A stretch of DNA of 64,000 nucleotides from NCBI RefSeq assembly GCF_001262605.1, contig NZ_LGTC01000001.1, positions 5,528,001 through 5,592,000 on the forward strand, in the 5' to 3' direction. Of this stretch, positions 35,047 through 43,888 are shown one piece after another. The notes beneath the pieces were generated by a model. The model saw only the letters and a program-made list of their open reading frames with translations, was not told the DNA's origin and ran no database searches. The DNA is from Pseudobacteroides cellulosolvens ATCC 35603 = DSM 2933 (GTDB taxonomy: Bacteria; Bacillota; Clostridia; Acetivibrionales; DSM-2933). The translations under genes were made by a program, and so were the position numbers. Numbering within the stretch: position 1 is the stretch's first letter; every line of letters starts with the position of its first letter.

Positions 35047-35423
35047 TTGTGATATACCTCCGATACACCTGTTGCTTTAGAAGTCAAAGTTATAGGAAAT
35101 GATGCAAACTCTCCAAATAGACCGATATTAACAGTTGTTGTTAAAGTAACCGTAAACTCTTGGTTAAGCTGAATATCACCCGTCTTTGACCATATGATTG
35201 TCGGTTTTAATCCTGTATCCTGGGAAAGTTGTTCTGATTTTACCGTTGTATTACTTCCTATATTACCGGATATTTCAGCAGTCCTGCATAGCTCACTTGC
35301 ATATGTATCTAGCTGCTGCTTTGCTATAAATACAGGCATTACCTTGATTACAACAGCAATAAGCATTGCAATTACCAATACAACAACACATGCATCCACA
35401 AAGCTGTTTCCCTTTTTATTCAT
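35043..35423 (-). CDS. DUF4320 pseudopilin-like protein
   Basis: 126 aa from ATG 35423 (GAGG 6 nt upstream). The leader NKKG is followed by NSFVD and a hydrophobic helix (ACVVVLVIAMLIAVVIKVM). This places Asp at +5 after the predicted Gly cleavage site, just as in the two Flp-like pilins of this element. The remainder is beta-rich and secreted. DUF4320 proteins occur in clostridial ICEs beside CpaF genes; a minor pilin role is inferred. Confidence 0.7.
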   Translation of the reverse strand: MNKKGNSFVDACVVVLVIAMLIAVVIKVMPVFIAKQQLDTYASELCRTAEISGNIGSNTTVKSEQLSQDTGLKPTIIWSKTGDIQLNQEFTVTLTTTVNIGLFGEFASFPITLTSKATGVSEVYHK

Positions 35424-35454
35424 TAGCATCCTCAAATAGCAACCGTCCTTTCCA

Positions 35455-36342
35455 CTAAAACATATTTCCAAAAGCTCTCATAATCTCGTATCCAAGAATT
35501 CCTAAATACATTATCAAAAAGCATCCTAACATCATAAAAGAATACTTCTTGATTTTTCCCGGTTGTTTCATAGCAAGGAGTTTCAGCTTTTGGATTTCCA
35601 ACTGCTTAAAATCATGATTAAGCATTTCAAAGTAAATTACACCATTATCTCCTCTCTTGACTGAAATAAGCCCTCTCACCACATCTGATAACATAGCACT
35701 GCCTATTCTTGCTTCAAGTCTGGTCAGTGCTGTTTCCTCATTTCCTGATTTCATATCTGCAATGGTTATTTCAATCTCTTGTTTGAACTTCTCTCCTGCA
35801 CTTTTTTGGTAGGACTTTAATATGGCCGGCACATCTCTGGTAGCCTTTAGAGATTGAGTTAAATTTGATACAAACCTTGGCAATTCATACTCAATTTCTT
35901 CACGTTTTTGTCTGACAATTTCATCTGCAGCACGCATATCCTTAAACAGCATGGCTATGGAAAGCAATATAATTACAGGTGTAAGAATTGGCAACAAAGG
36001 AAGTACCGGTATAATCAATAACGTTATTAGCCCTGATTTTATCCATGCTTTTGCTATGTATGTCTCTGGTGTCATCTTAAGTCCTGCCGATTTAAGAGTT
36101 GCTGTCAATTTTCTTTTTTTATAATCATCCAGTCTTATAAGTTTTGATAACTTTGTTGCTGCCTCAAATATAAGGGCTTCTATATTTTTTGTTTTCTTTT
36201 TATCCTGCCTTGCAACACTAATTACTGCCTTTGTAGTCGCAATCTTCGGCAAATGAAACAGATGTGCTGATATGTTGAATAATCCAATCGACAGGAAAAA
36301 TGCAAATAATCCAATCAAGAAAAATATCATCATCTCTCCCAT
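35455..36342 (-). CDS. TadC-like type II/IV secretion platform protein (T2SF)
   Basis: 295 aa with TM segments near 5-25, about 110-140 and at the C-terminus (FMMLGCFLIMYLGILGYEIM), and a cytoplasmic T2SSF domain between (LPRFVSNLTQSLKATRDVPAIL). It forms the inner-membrane platform of a Tad pilus with TadB. The start overlaps the RadC-like gene by 13 nt. Unlike classical tad loci, two extra genes separate it from tadB. Confidence 0.8.
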   Translation of the reverse strand: MGEMMIFFLIGLFAFFLSIGLFNISAHLFHLPKIATTKAVISVARQDKKKTKNIEALIFEAATKLSKLIRLDDYKKRKLTATLKSAGLKMTPETYIAKAWIKSGLITLLIIPVLPLLPILTPVIILLSIAMLFKDMRAADEIVRQKREEIEYELPRFVSNLTQSLKATRDVPAILKSYQKSAGEKFKQEIEITIADMKSGNEETALTRLEARIGSAMLSDVVRGLISVKRGDNGVIYFEMLNHDFKQLEIQKLKLLAMKQPGKIKKYSFMMLGCFLIMYLGILGYEIMRAFGNMF

Positions 36343-37112
36343 TCACATTCCTCCTCTAAGTCTTGCTCTATTAGGTCAATGTTCAAGGTAGAATCATTCA
36401 AAGAAGCGTGAAAATCTTTTTCATCTTCATTTGCAACCGAAATATTGCCAGACTGAATCGGATCATAGCAAATACTCTCTATTGCCTTTGGAATCATGCC
36501 TTTTTCAGCCATTGATAGATAACTGTTATTTGCAACAATGATGTGATCAAGAACATTTATCTGAAGAGGAGTAAAAATAGAGACCAAATTCTGCGTAAGC
36601 TGTTTATCTTGTAGAGAAGGAACCATGCTTCCCCCAGGATGGTTATGAGCAATAATCATTGATTTACAATCACAATCAAGTGCTGCTTTTAATACTACCC
36701 TTGGATACACAACTGCTTCACCGATAGTTCCTTCTGACAAAACCTTTGCTTCAATTACGTTATTTCCGCTGTCTAAAAAAGCAACCATAAATTTCTCTTT
36801 ATCCTTGATACCTCCTAGAATTGATACAAAATATTCACCGGCAGTTGCTGCTGAATTGAGTGTTATTTTATTATCTTTTTCATACAATTTCAGAAGTCTG
36901 TAGGATGATATAAATTCATTCAGTATATTTATTTTATCCAGTTGCTGTTTATTGGGATCAATGATACCCGGATGTTCCAATACATTGAATGGATTATTCT
37001 CTGAAGCATATTGTCTTACTTTTCTTTCTGAAAGTCCTGTCAGACTTGTAAGTCCTTTGATAAAGCTGGTAAGATGTGATTCATCATAATTTTGCTTCAA
37101 ACCCTGCACCAC
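36330..37112 (-). CDS. RadC-family JAB/MPN protein
   Basis: 260 aa. An N-terminal helical region is followed by the RadC domain with the JAMM metal motif HNHPGGSMVPSLQD intact and the LDHIIV block. A C-terminal acidic tail is extra. RadC-like proteins are common on mobile elements, with no settled enzymatic role. It lies inside the Tad block, overlapping the gene upstream by 29 nt. The GTG start at 37112 is uncertain; a nearby TTG is possible. Confidence 0.82.
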   Translation of the reverse strand: MVQGLKQNYDESHLTSFIKGLTSLTGLSERKVRQYASENNPFNVLEHPGIIDPNKQQLDKINILNEFISSYRLLKLYEKDNKITLNSAATAGEYFVSILGGIKDKEKFMVAFLDSGNNVIEAKVLSEGTIGEAVVYPRVVLKAALDCDCKSMIIAHNHPGGSMVPSLQDKQLTQNLVSIFTPLQINVLDHIIVANNSYLSMAEKGMIPKAIESICYDPIQSGNISVANEDEKDFHASLNDSTLNIDLIEQDLEEECEWER

Positions 37113-37383
37113 CTTCCACGGCTTTCGATTTTATATCTACAGATTCTGGATTCAAAACATCTTCTCCAAGACCAAAAAGAACAAGCCTGACAGCATTCAA
37201 TTTTTCATAAATATCTGCTGAAAAATCAAAGGATTCGAGCTTTTTAAAAAAGCCCTCCACTCCGTTTATTTGAATACACTTGTTGATTTCATCTGTAATG
37301 TCTGAATCAAATGCGAAGAGCTTCCCTAATAGACTGGAAGCCCTTTCGTAATCTCTCTGTTTAATTGTAGTATTATTTATCAT
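37084..37383 (-). CDS. small uncharacterised protein of the Tad/T4SS operon
   Basis: 99 aa, no family recognised. Helical, acidic, with a FFKKLESFDFSADIYEKLNAVRLVLFGLG stretch split by no obvious motif; no TM or signal. AAGGGG lies 8 nt before ATG 37383. It overlaps the RadC-like gene by 29 nt, so the pair is probably co-produced and may act together. Confidence 0.6.
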   Translation of the reverse strand: MINNTTIKQRDYERASSLLGKLFAFDSDITDEINKCIQINGVEGFFKKLESFDFSADIYEKLNAVRLVLFGLGEDVLNPESVDIKSKAVEGGAGFEAKL

Positions 37384-37403
37384 TTTGAAAACCCCTTTCC
37401 TAA

Positions 37404-38333
37404 TTATCTTTTATACTCTATTGGTTTTGTAATTCTGATAACTGCTGCCAAGGAAACAAAAATGGCCAATGTACATACTGCCAGTATTCCTTTTCCCATT
37501 ACGGTATCCACAAGCACCCTAAACCAATCTTTATTCAGGAAGTAGATGAGTGGAATATTCAAAACTAATAACAGTGCCATGGTAATAAACTCCTTCAACG
37601 GTTCATACATCAGATAATCCAATTCAGCCGATACAATTCTTACATCCGAAAGTTTTGATATAATGGGTGTAAGCGTAGTCTTAAGAGTTTTATCTTCTTG
37701 ACATGCAATCATTGCATCTACCCATTCACTAAATACATGATGGTTGAGCTTTGGCTTCATATCGCTAAGTGCCTGCTTCACATTTACATTAATCATATTT
37801 GCCTGTGTTAAAAATGTCTTAAATGCATTGGATATTGGAGGATTGAGATATGCTATGTTCTCTTGAACAGCAGTAATTATACTTTCATTTCTAAAATAGC
37901 TTGATGTAATAATCGATAAAGCAGTTTCCAATTCTGCATTTACCTGTTTTTTGAAAGAATGCGATATAAATATCAGATACCAAAAAGGGATAAGGGATAA
38001 ACCTATTGCGGCAACAGGAATCATGAGAATATTGTCCATAAGAATTGAAGTAAAAATACCTGCCACCATAAAGATAAATGAGAGAGCAAATACCGTTCCA
38101 AACTTTGCTCCTTTTCCCATTAAGGTTAATACGTCCCCTGCTTCTTTTACCGTTTTTCGAATTCCCCTTAAAGGCTTCGGATTTTTTACTTCTTCTATCC
38201 TTTTACTTATAGTTTTTTTACGGCTTTGAAATGGCTTGAAAAGATTTTCTACAAACTCAAAAATTGATAGATTTAATGTTAGAAAAGAACCCAATATTAA
38301 ACCAACTAGTGCAATCAGTATCAGAAACATCAC
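37404..38333 (-). CDS. TadB-like T2SF secretion platform protein
   Basis: 309 aa with N-terminal TM (about 3-23), a central TM pair (about 85-125) and C-terminal TM pair. A cytoplasmic T2SSF-like domain carries ELETALSIITSSYFRNESI. It pairs with the TadC-like protein as the pilus assembly platform and is driven by the CpaF ATPase encoded directly upstream; the two genes abut. The start near GTG/ATG 38333 has only a weak site, consistent with coupling. Confidence 0.78.
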   Translation of the reverse strand: MMFLILIALVGLILGSFLTLNLSIFEFVENLFKPFQSRKKTISKRIEEVKNPKPLRGIRKTVKEAGDVLTLMGKGAKFGTVFALSFIFMVAGIFTSILMDNILMIPVAAIGLSLIPFWYLIFISHSFKKQVNAELETALSIITSSYFRNESIITAVQENIAYLNPPISNAFKTFLTQANMINVNVKQALSDMKPKLNHHVFSEWVDAMIACQEDKTLKTTLTPIISKLSDVRIVSAELDYLMYEPLKEFITMALLLVLNIPLIYFLNKDWFRVLVDTVMGKGILAVCTLAIFVSLAAVIRITKPIEYKR

Positions 38334-39719
38334 CTATACATCAACTCCTCCCATTATGCATTCAAGCAAACTCACTGGCATCCCATTTTCAAGAAGTCTT
38401 TTTTGCATACTCTTTGATATATTATGTACTTTCTGATATTCTCCTTTAATGGATAATTTGCCACCTACAACCGTGTTTTCAATAACATTGTAGCGAAATA
38501 AGGTATGGATTTTTCTAGTCCCATCCTCTAATATTTCACATTCTGTTATCTCCATCACTTTACGGCTGCCATCTTCAAGTTTTTTTACAAACAACACTAT
38601 GGGAAAAGCCTCAGTTACAAGATTATACAAAGTCTTATCTGCAATATCATACTTTTGAGTACATAAAGTAACCATTCGATTGTAAGTAGCTATACAGCTA
38701 TTGGCATGAGTAGTTGTAATAACTGCATGCCCTGTTCTTGCAGCCTCTTGTGCTGCAAAAGCTTCTGCTGACTTCATCTCTCCCACACAGATAATATCTG
38801 GGTTACATGTAAGAGCATACTCGAGCAATTTTTCCTGGTCTATATTTTGCTTTTTATCTTCAGAGTATCTGGTAACAGTATGTACAATATTATTTGTTAC
38901 ATTACCATTTTCATCTTCCCTCACAAGATCAAACTCACGGCATCCATTTTCGATTGTAAAAATACGCTTTTCATTTGGGACACTGGATAATATCCAGCTC
39001 ATAAGAGTGGTTTTCCCTGAACCTGTACTCCCTGTAACACACATGGATAAGCCATATCTTAAGCATATACTTAGAAAATCAAGCATTGGGGCTGTAGCTG
39101 TATTGTTATTGATAAAGTCTTCTTTTGATAGTTTTTGAGGATTGATGATACGAATGGAGGCTGCTACTCCTTTATCCGAATCAGTAATGGGATTACCCAA
39201 AACAGTAATACGGATTTTGTTTGAAAGATGGCCTACAACTCCTGGCTGTGAGTTATCAAGAATCATCCCCGATTTATGCAAAAGCCTTCTAACCACATCG
39301 ACAGCATGTGCCGGACTGTTAAACCTCTCTATGGCTGGAACAACTCTTCCATCTGAATAGGTAATCTTAACATCTTTCCAGCTATTAATATTGATTTCTT
39401 CAATATTTGTTACAAACAGATACTGGGTGAGAAAAGAAAATTCAGCCATCTCAGTATATAACCGTTCAATGAGCTCATCAGCACTCATTCCCTCAACGCT
39501 CAGGCTATAATCAGCAAGATATTTGGCAATGTAAGCGGTAATTTGTTGTTTTTGCTCTCCTAGCTGGTTATCTCCCTTTGAACCTACTGTACTTCCCGGA
39601 TTATTTACAATTATCGTGGCATATTTGCTTGAAAGGTATTCTTGTAATTCATTTAAAACTTCAGTAAATTCTTTTTTGTTCTTTGCCATATTATAAAACA
39701 GGCCAAGGTTTCTACTCAT
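38334..39719 (-). CDS. CpaF/TadA-type secretion ATPase
   Basis: 461 aa from ATG 39719 (AAGGAGG 9 nt upstream). Walker A GSTGSGKT (230-237), an Asp-box region (IFTIENGCREFDL), Walker B/His box region NPDIICVGEMKSAEAFAAQEAARTGH and TTHAN are intact. It is a hexameric GSPII/VirB11-superfamily ATPase that polymerises type IVb pili. Gram-positive conjugation systems normally lack VirB11, so with TadB/TadC beside it this is best read as the Tad motor. Confidence 0.88.
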   Translation of the reverse strand: MSRNLGLFYNMAKNKKEFTEVLNELQEYLSSKYATIIVNNPGSTVGSKGDNQLGEQKQQITAYIAKYLADYSLSVEGMSADELIERLYTEMAEFSFLTQYLFVTNIEEININSWKDVKITYSDGRVVPAIERFNSPAHAVDVVRRLLHKSGMILDNSQPGVVGHLSNKIRITVLGNPITDSDKGVAASIRIINPQKLSKEDFINNNTATAPMLDFLSICLRYGLSMCVTGSTGSGKTTLMSWILSSVPNEKRIFTIENGCREFDLVREDENGNVTNNIVHTVTRYSEDKKQNIDQEKLLEYALTCNPDIICVGEMKSAEAFAAQEAARTGHAVITTTHANSCIATYNRMVTLCTQKYDIADKTLYNLVTEAFPIVLFVKKLEDGSRKVMEITECEILEDGTRKIHTLFRYNVIENTVVGGKLSIKGEYQKVHNISKSMQKRLLENGMPVSLLECIMGGVDV

Positions 39720-40464
39720 TCCCAAAGACCTCCTTTACTATAGCTTTAATTGAGTAATCAAAATCTTTTGCCGATTTTCCTTTGATTTCATCAAATAAAG
39801 TAATCGAAGCCGCTTGTTCTTCGATATCCTGCACATGAGGTAATATATGGGATATACCGCCATAAGCATTCTTATACTCTTCTATATCCTGCATAGGTTT
39901 GGCATTGGATAATACTTTTATATGGCTTTCAGACTTAAACTTCTGCTCTCCCAATAATGGCAGCATGGACATAAAATAAGAGATGCTTTTCAAATCACAT
40001 CTCCCAAGCCTTAATACGTTATCTGCAACTTCCAAAGCCACTGTAGATAAAACACTTTCTGTTAATATACTGGAACAATCAATTACCACATAATCAACAA
40101 TGTGCCGTAGAAGTACAAAAAAATCTACTGCTCTGTCCTTTCCATACTCGGCATAGAAATAGGGGTTTTCACAAGCTTTATAGCCTAATAAACTCAAATA
40201 TGGATTGCCATTTATAGCAACACAGTTTTTTAAGATTACTTCTTGCGTAATGTTAGAAGCTGCTAAAACATCTCCGATTGAAGCTTCTATAGGTTCTTTT
40301 GATTTATAGATGGTTGGTAATGCAGGACAAATATCATCACACAGGATGAGCAAAACATTCTTCTTTTTACTGCTGAGTTCCTTGGCAAGCTTTATTGAAG
40401 CAATTGTCTTGCCACTATTTGGGCTTCCCCATACTGCCAGCATTTGTTTTCCCTTGCTACTCAT
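39712..40464 (-). CDS. ParA/TadZ-like ATPase
   Basis: 250 aa, MinD/ParA fold. The P-loop WGSPNSGKTIAS keeps the Walker lysine but not the ParA signature lysine (KGGxGK). DDICPALPTIY and VVIDCSS mark the switch regions. Its position before cpaF and after cpaB is that of tadZ/cpaE in pilus loci. It probably localises the pilus machine. It overlaps the cpaF start by 8 nt; AGGAGG precedes ATG 40464. Confidence 0.75.
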   Translation of the reverse strand: MSSKGKQMLAVWGSPNSGKTIASIKLAKELSSKKKNVLLILCDDICPALPTIYKSKEPIEASIGDVLAASNITQEVILKNCVAINGNPYLSLLGYKACENPYFYAEYGKDRAVDFFVLLRHIVDYVVIDCSSILTESVLSTVALEVADNVLRLGRCDLKSISYFMSMLPLLGEQKFKSESHIKVLSNAKPMQDIEEYKNAYGGISHILPHVQDIEEQAASITLFDEIKGKSAKDFDYSIKAIVKEVFGNE

Positions 40465-40475
40465 CGCACTTCCTC

Positions 40476-41246
40476 CTATTTCGTTTGTTTTATCGTATTT
40501 TCTGTACCACTTTTGCCTTTAAAGTAGTTATCCTGCTCATTCAGGAATTTCTTTGCATTTTCACTAGAGCCTCTGTAAACCAAGGTAGCATGAATATTAC
40601 CCTTTTGCTCCAAATCAGCAAGCACCTTTGCTTGTTCAGTATTTACAAGTAAAGTCAGTGTTGAAGGCAATTCCGTTTCCTTGTCTTCTTTCTTTGTTTC
40701 TACTTGTGCTTGTTGCTTATCCAATCCACTTTCTGTAGTTGCAGCCAATACCTTTACATATTTAAGCTCCGGTGGAATAGTCGCAGATCCCATATTGTCG
40801 TAATTTGATGAAATTAGAGTCACGATATCACCTGATTCCAATTTACCCGATAAACCAGCTGCAAAGGATTTTATTGTGATAGACATTGCCAATTTAGTTC
40901 CATCCAAATCATTAAGGTACTCAAACTCAACCATAGGCTTGTCTGTTACCTTTGAAGCCAAAATATAATCACCTTTCATGAGATCAGAACTAAGATATTT
41001 CCCAATAACATCATCTTTTCTCTTAATAATATTCTGCGGAAGATTATATGCTCCAACCTTTACAACTTCCAGCTTATCGTCAGTAATTATCTCTCCTTTT
41101 TTCATATCAGATGATATCCTGATTATTTCTGTGTGTGCTTTTAGTCCACTGTTAAACATAGGTGTAAGTATAAAGCATATAAAAAGCGAAAGAACAATAC
41201 ATATAAGACCAATAACTGTTCGGCTCTTCATAAAATTCAATTTCAT
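40476..41246 (-). CDS. CpaB/RcpC-like SAF-domain pilus protein
   Basis: 256 aa from ATG 41246 (GGAGG 9 nt upstream). An N-terminal TM (about 8-28) is followed by a SAF domain (SSDMKKGEIITDDKLEVV...VIGKYLSSDLMKGDYIL) and an RcpC/CpaB-like region (FAAGLSGKLESGDIVTLIS). CpaB proteins bind peptidoglycan or stabilise Tad machines. Order with the prepilin peptidase and CpaF is typical of tad loci. Confidence 0.82.
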   Translation of the reverse strand: MKLNFMKSRTVIGLICIVLSLFICFILTPMFNSGLKAHTEIIRISSDMKKGEIITDDKLEVVKVGAYNLPQNIIKRKDDVIGKYLSSDLMKGDYILASKVTDKPMVEFEYLNDLDGTKLAMSITIKSFAAGLSGKLESGDIVTLISSNYDNMGSATIPPELKYVKVLAATTESGLDKQQAQVETKKEDKETELPSTLTLLVNTEQAKVLADLEQKGNIHATLVYRGSSENAKKFLNEQDNYFKGKSGTENTIKQTK

Positions 41247-41260
41247 AACCAATTGCCTCC

Positions 41261-41716
41261 TCAATTTTTAATTGTCATCAAATAATATGTTATATAAGAA
41301 AAAATACCTCCTGCACAGAAAAACGGTGCAAGAGGTAGTGTCATAGTATTAATTCTTTTATTACTATCATGACATCTTAAGCATAATCCAAAAATCAAAG
41401 CCATTGTAAGTGAAATGATACTATGTAATGTACCAAAGGTAATCCCCAGCACAAACCCACAAGCTGCCATCAGCTTTATATCACCGCCGCCCATTGAAAA
41501 ACCACTGTCTTTTTTAATAAAGACTGCTGCAAGCAGATACGGCAATCCTGTCATAATAAAACCCATAACTGCATTCCATGGATGTATGGCTAAAAACCCA
41601 GTTGATAATATAAGCACTACAATCGTGTCAGGTATTTCTCTTTTTTTTAAGTCCCATAAAGCAGCGAATATAAGCAATACTGCAAATAAGCACCCCTTTA
41701 ATATCAACACATTCAT
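41261..41716 (-). CDS. type IV prepilin peptidase, TadV/CpaA type (A24)
   Basis: 151 aa polytopic aspartic peptidase. The two catalytic Asp are visible: ALWDLKKREIPD (D22) and GGGDIKL (D79). The short form without N-terminal methylase domain is that of TadV/CpaA. It should cut the Flp-like, DUF4320 and TadE-like prepilins encoded in the same string. GGAG precedes ATG 41716. Confidence 0.85.
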   Translation of the reverse strand: MNVLILKGCLFAVLLIFAALWDLKKREIPDTIVVLILSTGFLAIHPWNAVMGFIMTGLPYLLAAVFIKKDSGFSMGGGDIKLMAACGFVLGITFGTLHSIISLTMALIFGLCLRCHDSNKRINTMTLPLAPFFCAGGIFSYITYYLMTIKN

Positions 41717-41741
41717 TCCTAAGATTTGCTCCTTCCTTTTG

Positions 41742-42074
41742 TCATTTATTCTTTCTGTAAGTCATGCCCCATTCATCGCCATAAGCATATGGATAATACT
41801 TCTGACTTCTTGCAAAACGGATCATATTCTGAACCTGGTCTACAACAGATAGATTGGTCTGATCCTTGGTTGTCATCATCACCGAACCAATGATACCAGC
41901 TAAAATACATACCATTGTTGGTGCTGCACTTTGTGAAAATAGCCATATAATAAAAGCAAGCATTCCGGCTGCCAGTGAACCTATTACAGACTGCAGGAGT
42001 TGCTTCCTTCCAAAACCAGAAAAGATTTCTGTTTCGGTTTTTACTCCCATTGGGATATAAAGCTTTTCTTCCAT
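41742..42074 (-). CDS. PrgI/VirB3-like T4SS membrane protein
   Basis: 110 aa from the second of two adjacent ATG codons (AGGAGG 5 nt upstream). Two TM helices (about 28-66) follow a short cytoplasmic part (YIPMGVKTETEIFSGFGRKQ). A conserved tail (QVQNMIRFARSQKYYPY) completes the PrgI/VirB3-like layout of Gram-positive conjugation systems. It normally works with VirB4. Here the gene is placed 12 genes upstream of virB4, with the Tad block in between. Confidence 0.7.
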   Translation of the reverse strand: MEEKLYIPMGVKTETEIFSGFGRKQLLQSVIGSLAAGMLAFIIWLFSQSAAPTMVCILAGIIGSVMMTTKDQTNLSVVDQVQNMIRFARSQKYYPYAYGDEWGMTYRKNK

Positions 42075-42093
42075 CATATCCTCCTTTACATCA

Positions 42094-42306
42094 CTAACTT
42101 TTGTAGTAATACAGTATTAAATCTTTGATCTGCCAGATACTTTCGGCAATAATATAGAAAATCACTGTGTTCTTAGCTCGTTTTCTATATTGAGTTGACT
42201 CTTCTTCGGCAGCAGATAATCGAACCGTACAATAAATAAATCTTGCAACAGCTCCAATTCTAATAAGACTGATTACAGCAATGGAAATGTCGTCAATAGT
42301 CACCAC
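42094..42306 (-). CDS. small membrane protein of the T4SS block
   Basis: 70 aa with two hydrophobic segments flanking a charged loop (SAAEEESTQYRKRAKNT). The loop resembles that of the VirB2-like protein at 44313-44669 (SAADEMDQKKWNNR), so it may be a second, leaderless pilin-like or channel subunit. It starts at GTG 42306 with a weak ribosome binding site. No family recognised. Confidence 0.55.
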   Translation of the reverse strand: MVTIDDISIAVISLIRIGAVARFIYCTVRLSAAEEESTQYRKRAKNTVIFYIIAESIWQIKDLILYYYKS

Positions 42307-42356
42307 TGCCTATGCACCACCTTTTCAATAAAATTCATTTCATCAAAGCACATCCT

Positions 42357-43190
42357 TTATTTTGCAAGATTCTTAGCCATCCCTACCAGTCTTACACTAT
42401 GATAGATATTATTTATAGCTCCGGTACCGCCACCACCAGTTGTAATAAGAAATTCCTGTAAGAATTTTGGTGTTTTTATTGCTAGAACCATACAGGCTAC
42501 TCCCCAAAAAATATGCATATTTAACATGAGTCCAACACCTAATTTTGCCAGAGAAATCTGAATGACAATTGCTAAAGTTGATTGAAAAAACTTATTGATA
42601 TATGACTTAAAAACTCCCTTGTCATTATCTAAAAGACCCACACAAGCCATAGGGATTCCAATTCTAAGGATCAAAATTTCCAGACCTCTCATTAAGAATT
42701 GAAAGTATAGCATAAAGTAGCATATTAAAAATATCAGACCAAATATTGCCGTTACCAGTCCTAAAGATGAAATGCCCGTTACCCATGCCTGCCAATCAAA
42801 ATCTGTAGCTACTCCAATGGTTGTGAGAAGTTGATCTGTCATATCTTCAACAATGCCCCCAAGCCACCCATAAAGTGTTGGGAAACATATAGCTACTGCT
42901 AAAGCTCTTAGAAAATTGGTCAAAAGATATAAAGGTTCTTCGTCGGCATCCCCATCAGTCCACATGACATAGATTTCAAATCCCTTTTTTAGAAACTTCA
43001 AAATTATCATAGATACCCCAAATCCAAATGTCACATCAAATAAGGTCTCTGCCAGATCTACACCGGATACAACTGTCATATACTTTTCAGAATATAAGGT
43101 CATAGGCACTATATCCGTCAAGAAGCTGTCAATAAATACAATAGAGCCATTAAGCAGGGCAACAATGAGCACTATTAAAATTGCTTCCAA
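42357..43190 (-). CDS. TrbL/VirB6-like polytopic conjugation protein
   Basis: 277 aa with about six TM segments, a Gly-rich C-terminal loop (TTGGGGTGAINNIY) and the layout of TrbL/VirB6-like channel proteins of Gram-positive T4SS. It forms the translocation pore at the membrane. TTG start 43190 with GGAGG 4-5 nt upstream. It is followed by the 70-aa and PrgI-like genes, a usual T4SS trio. Confidence 0.75.
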   Translation of the reverse strand: MEAILIVLIVALLNGSIVFIDSFLTDIVPMTLYSEKYMTVVSGVDLAETLFDVTFGFGVSMIILKFLKKGFEIYVMWTDGDADEEPLYLLTNFLRALAVAICFPTLYGWLGGIVEDMTDQLLTTIGVATDFDWQAWVTGISSLGLVTAIFGLIFLICYFMLYFQFLMRGLEILILRIGIPMACVGLLDNDKGVFKSYINKFFQSTLAIVIQISLAKLGVGLMLNMHIFWGVACMVLAIKTPKFLQEFLITTGGGGTGAINNIYHSVRLVGMAKNLAK

Positions 43191-43222
43191 ACTTCCTCCA
43201 CCCCTTTCAATGGGAAATCAAC

Positions 43223-43477
43223 TTAAGAAATTGATGATTTGTAAGCCTCAATGACACTGCCTTCAATCTTTTTCCTTGCCTCTTGACATATCGGATGGCA
43301 GGTTTCAATGTATTTATCTCCAATCTTGTTACTTGGCATAGATACAAACAAACCCTTTTTACCTACAATCAACCGTATGTTTTTAATTACAAAGCAATCC
43401 TCAATTATCAGATTTGCAATAGCCATAAGCCTGCCCTTATTATCAAAAGTTTTCCTAATTTCAGTTTTTATGTTCAT
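43223..43477 (-). CDS. SpoVG-family protein
   Basis: 84 aa. The SpoVG pattern is clear: GRLMAIANLIIEDCFVIKNI, GKKGLFVSMPS and CHPICQEARKKIE. SpoVG proteins are small nucleic-acid-binding regulators of division, virulence and sporulation genes. Its place inside the transfer operon, between pilin and VirB6-like genes, suggests it regulates the element or host genes during transfer. AGGAGG precedes ATG 43477. Confidence 0.85.
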   Translation of the reverse strand: MNIKTEIRKTFDNKGRLMAIANLIIEDCFVIKNIRLIVGKKGLFVSMPSNKIGDKYIETCHPICQEARKKIEGSVIEAYKSSIS

Positions 43478-43545
43478 GAAATTCCTCCTGAATTTTTATA
43501 AAATTTTTAAGGCGATGCATAAACACACCGCCTTTTGAAAGAAGC

Positions 43546-43809
43546 CTATCCCTTGAAATTAAACATATCCTTGATCTTCTGAGTAATTGTCGGAAGTACT
43601 GTTCCATTAAGCACAAGATATAATCCTGCAAGTATCAATGCTCCAAGCACAATTGAAATAAGTACAGTGACAGCCACATCAAGTGCTCCTTGTCCATCAC
43701 GATTAGTTACTGCTCCCCTAGCTTTGTTTAAAGACCCACAAAATGCTTCTTTTGCATTACAAACAGTCTCTAACACTTTGAATTCAACCTTTTTAATAAT
43801 ACCTATCAT
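43546..43809 (-). CDS. Flp-like type IVb pilin, copy 1
   Basis: 87 aa. A long leader ends at DG39, followed by QGALD and a hydrophobic helix (VAVTVLISIVLGALILAGLY). The predicted Gly cleavage puts Asp at +5 where Flp pilins have Glu, and Val at +6 in place of Tyr. The C-terminal half is identical to copy 2 except one residue (FKG versus YKG). GGGAGG precedes ATG 43809. It should be processed by the TadV-like peptidase. Confidence 0.72.
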   Translation of the reverse strand: MIGIIKKVEFKVLETVCNAKEAFCGSLNKARGAVTNRDGQGALDVAVTVLISIVLGALILAGLYLVLNGTVLPTITQKIKDMFNFKG

Positions 43810-43888
43810 TTAATTCTTCCTCCCATATTATATTTGAAGATGTAATTGTAAAGGCGATGAATCACCATCGCCAATTTCATATAATTGT

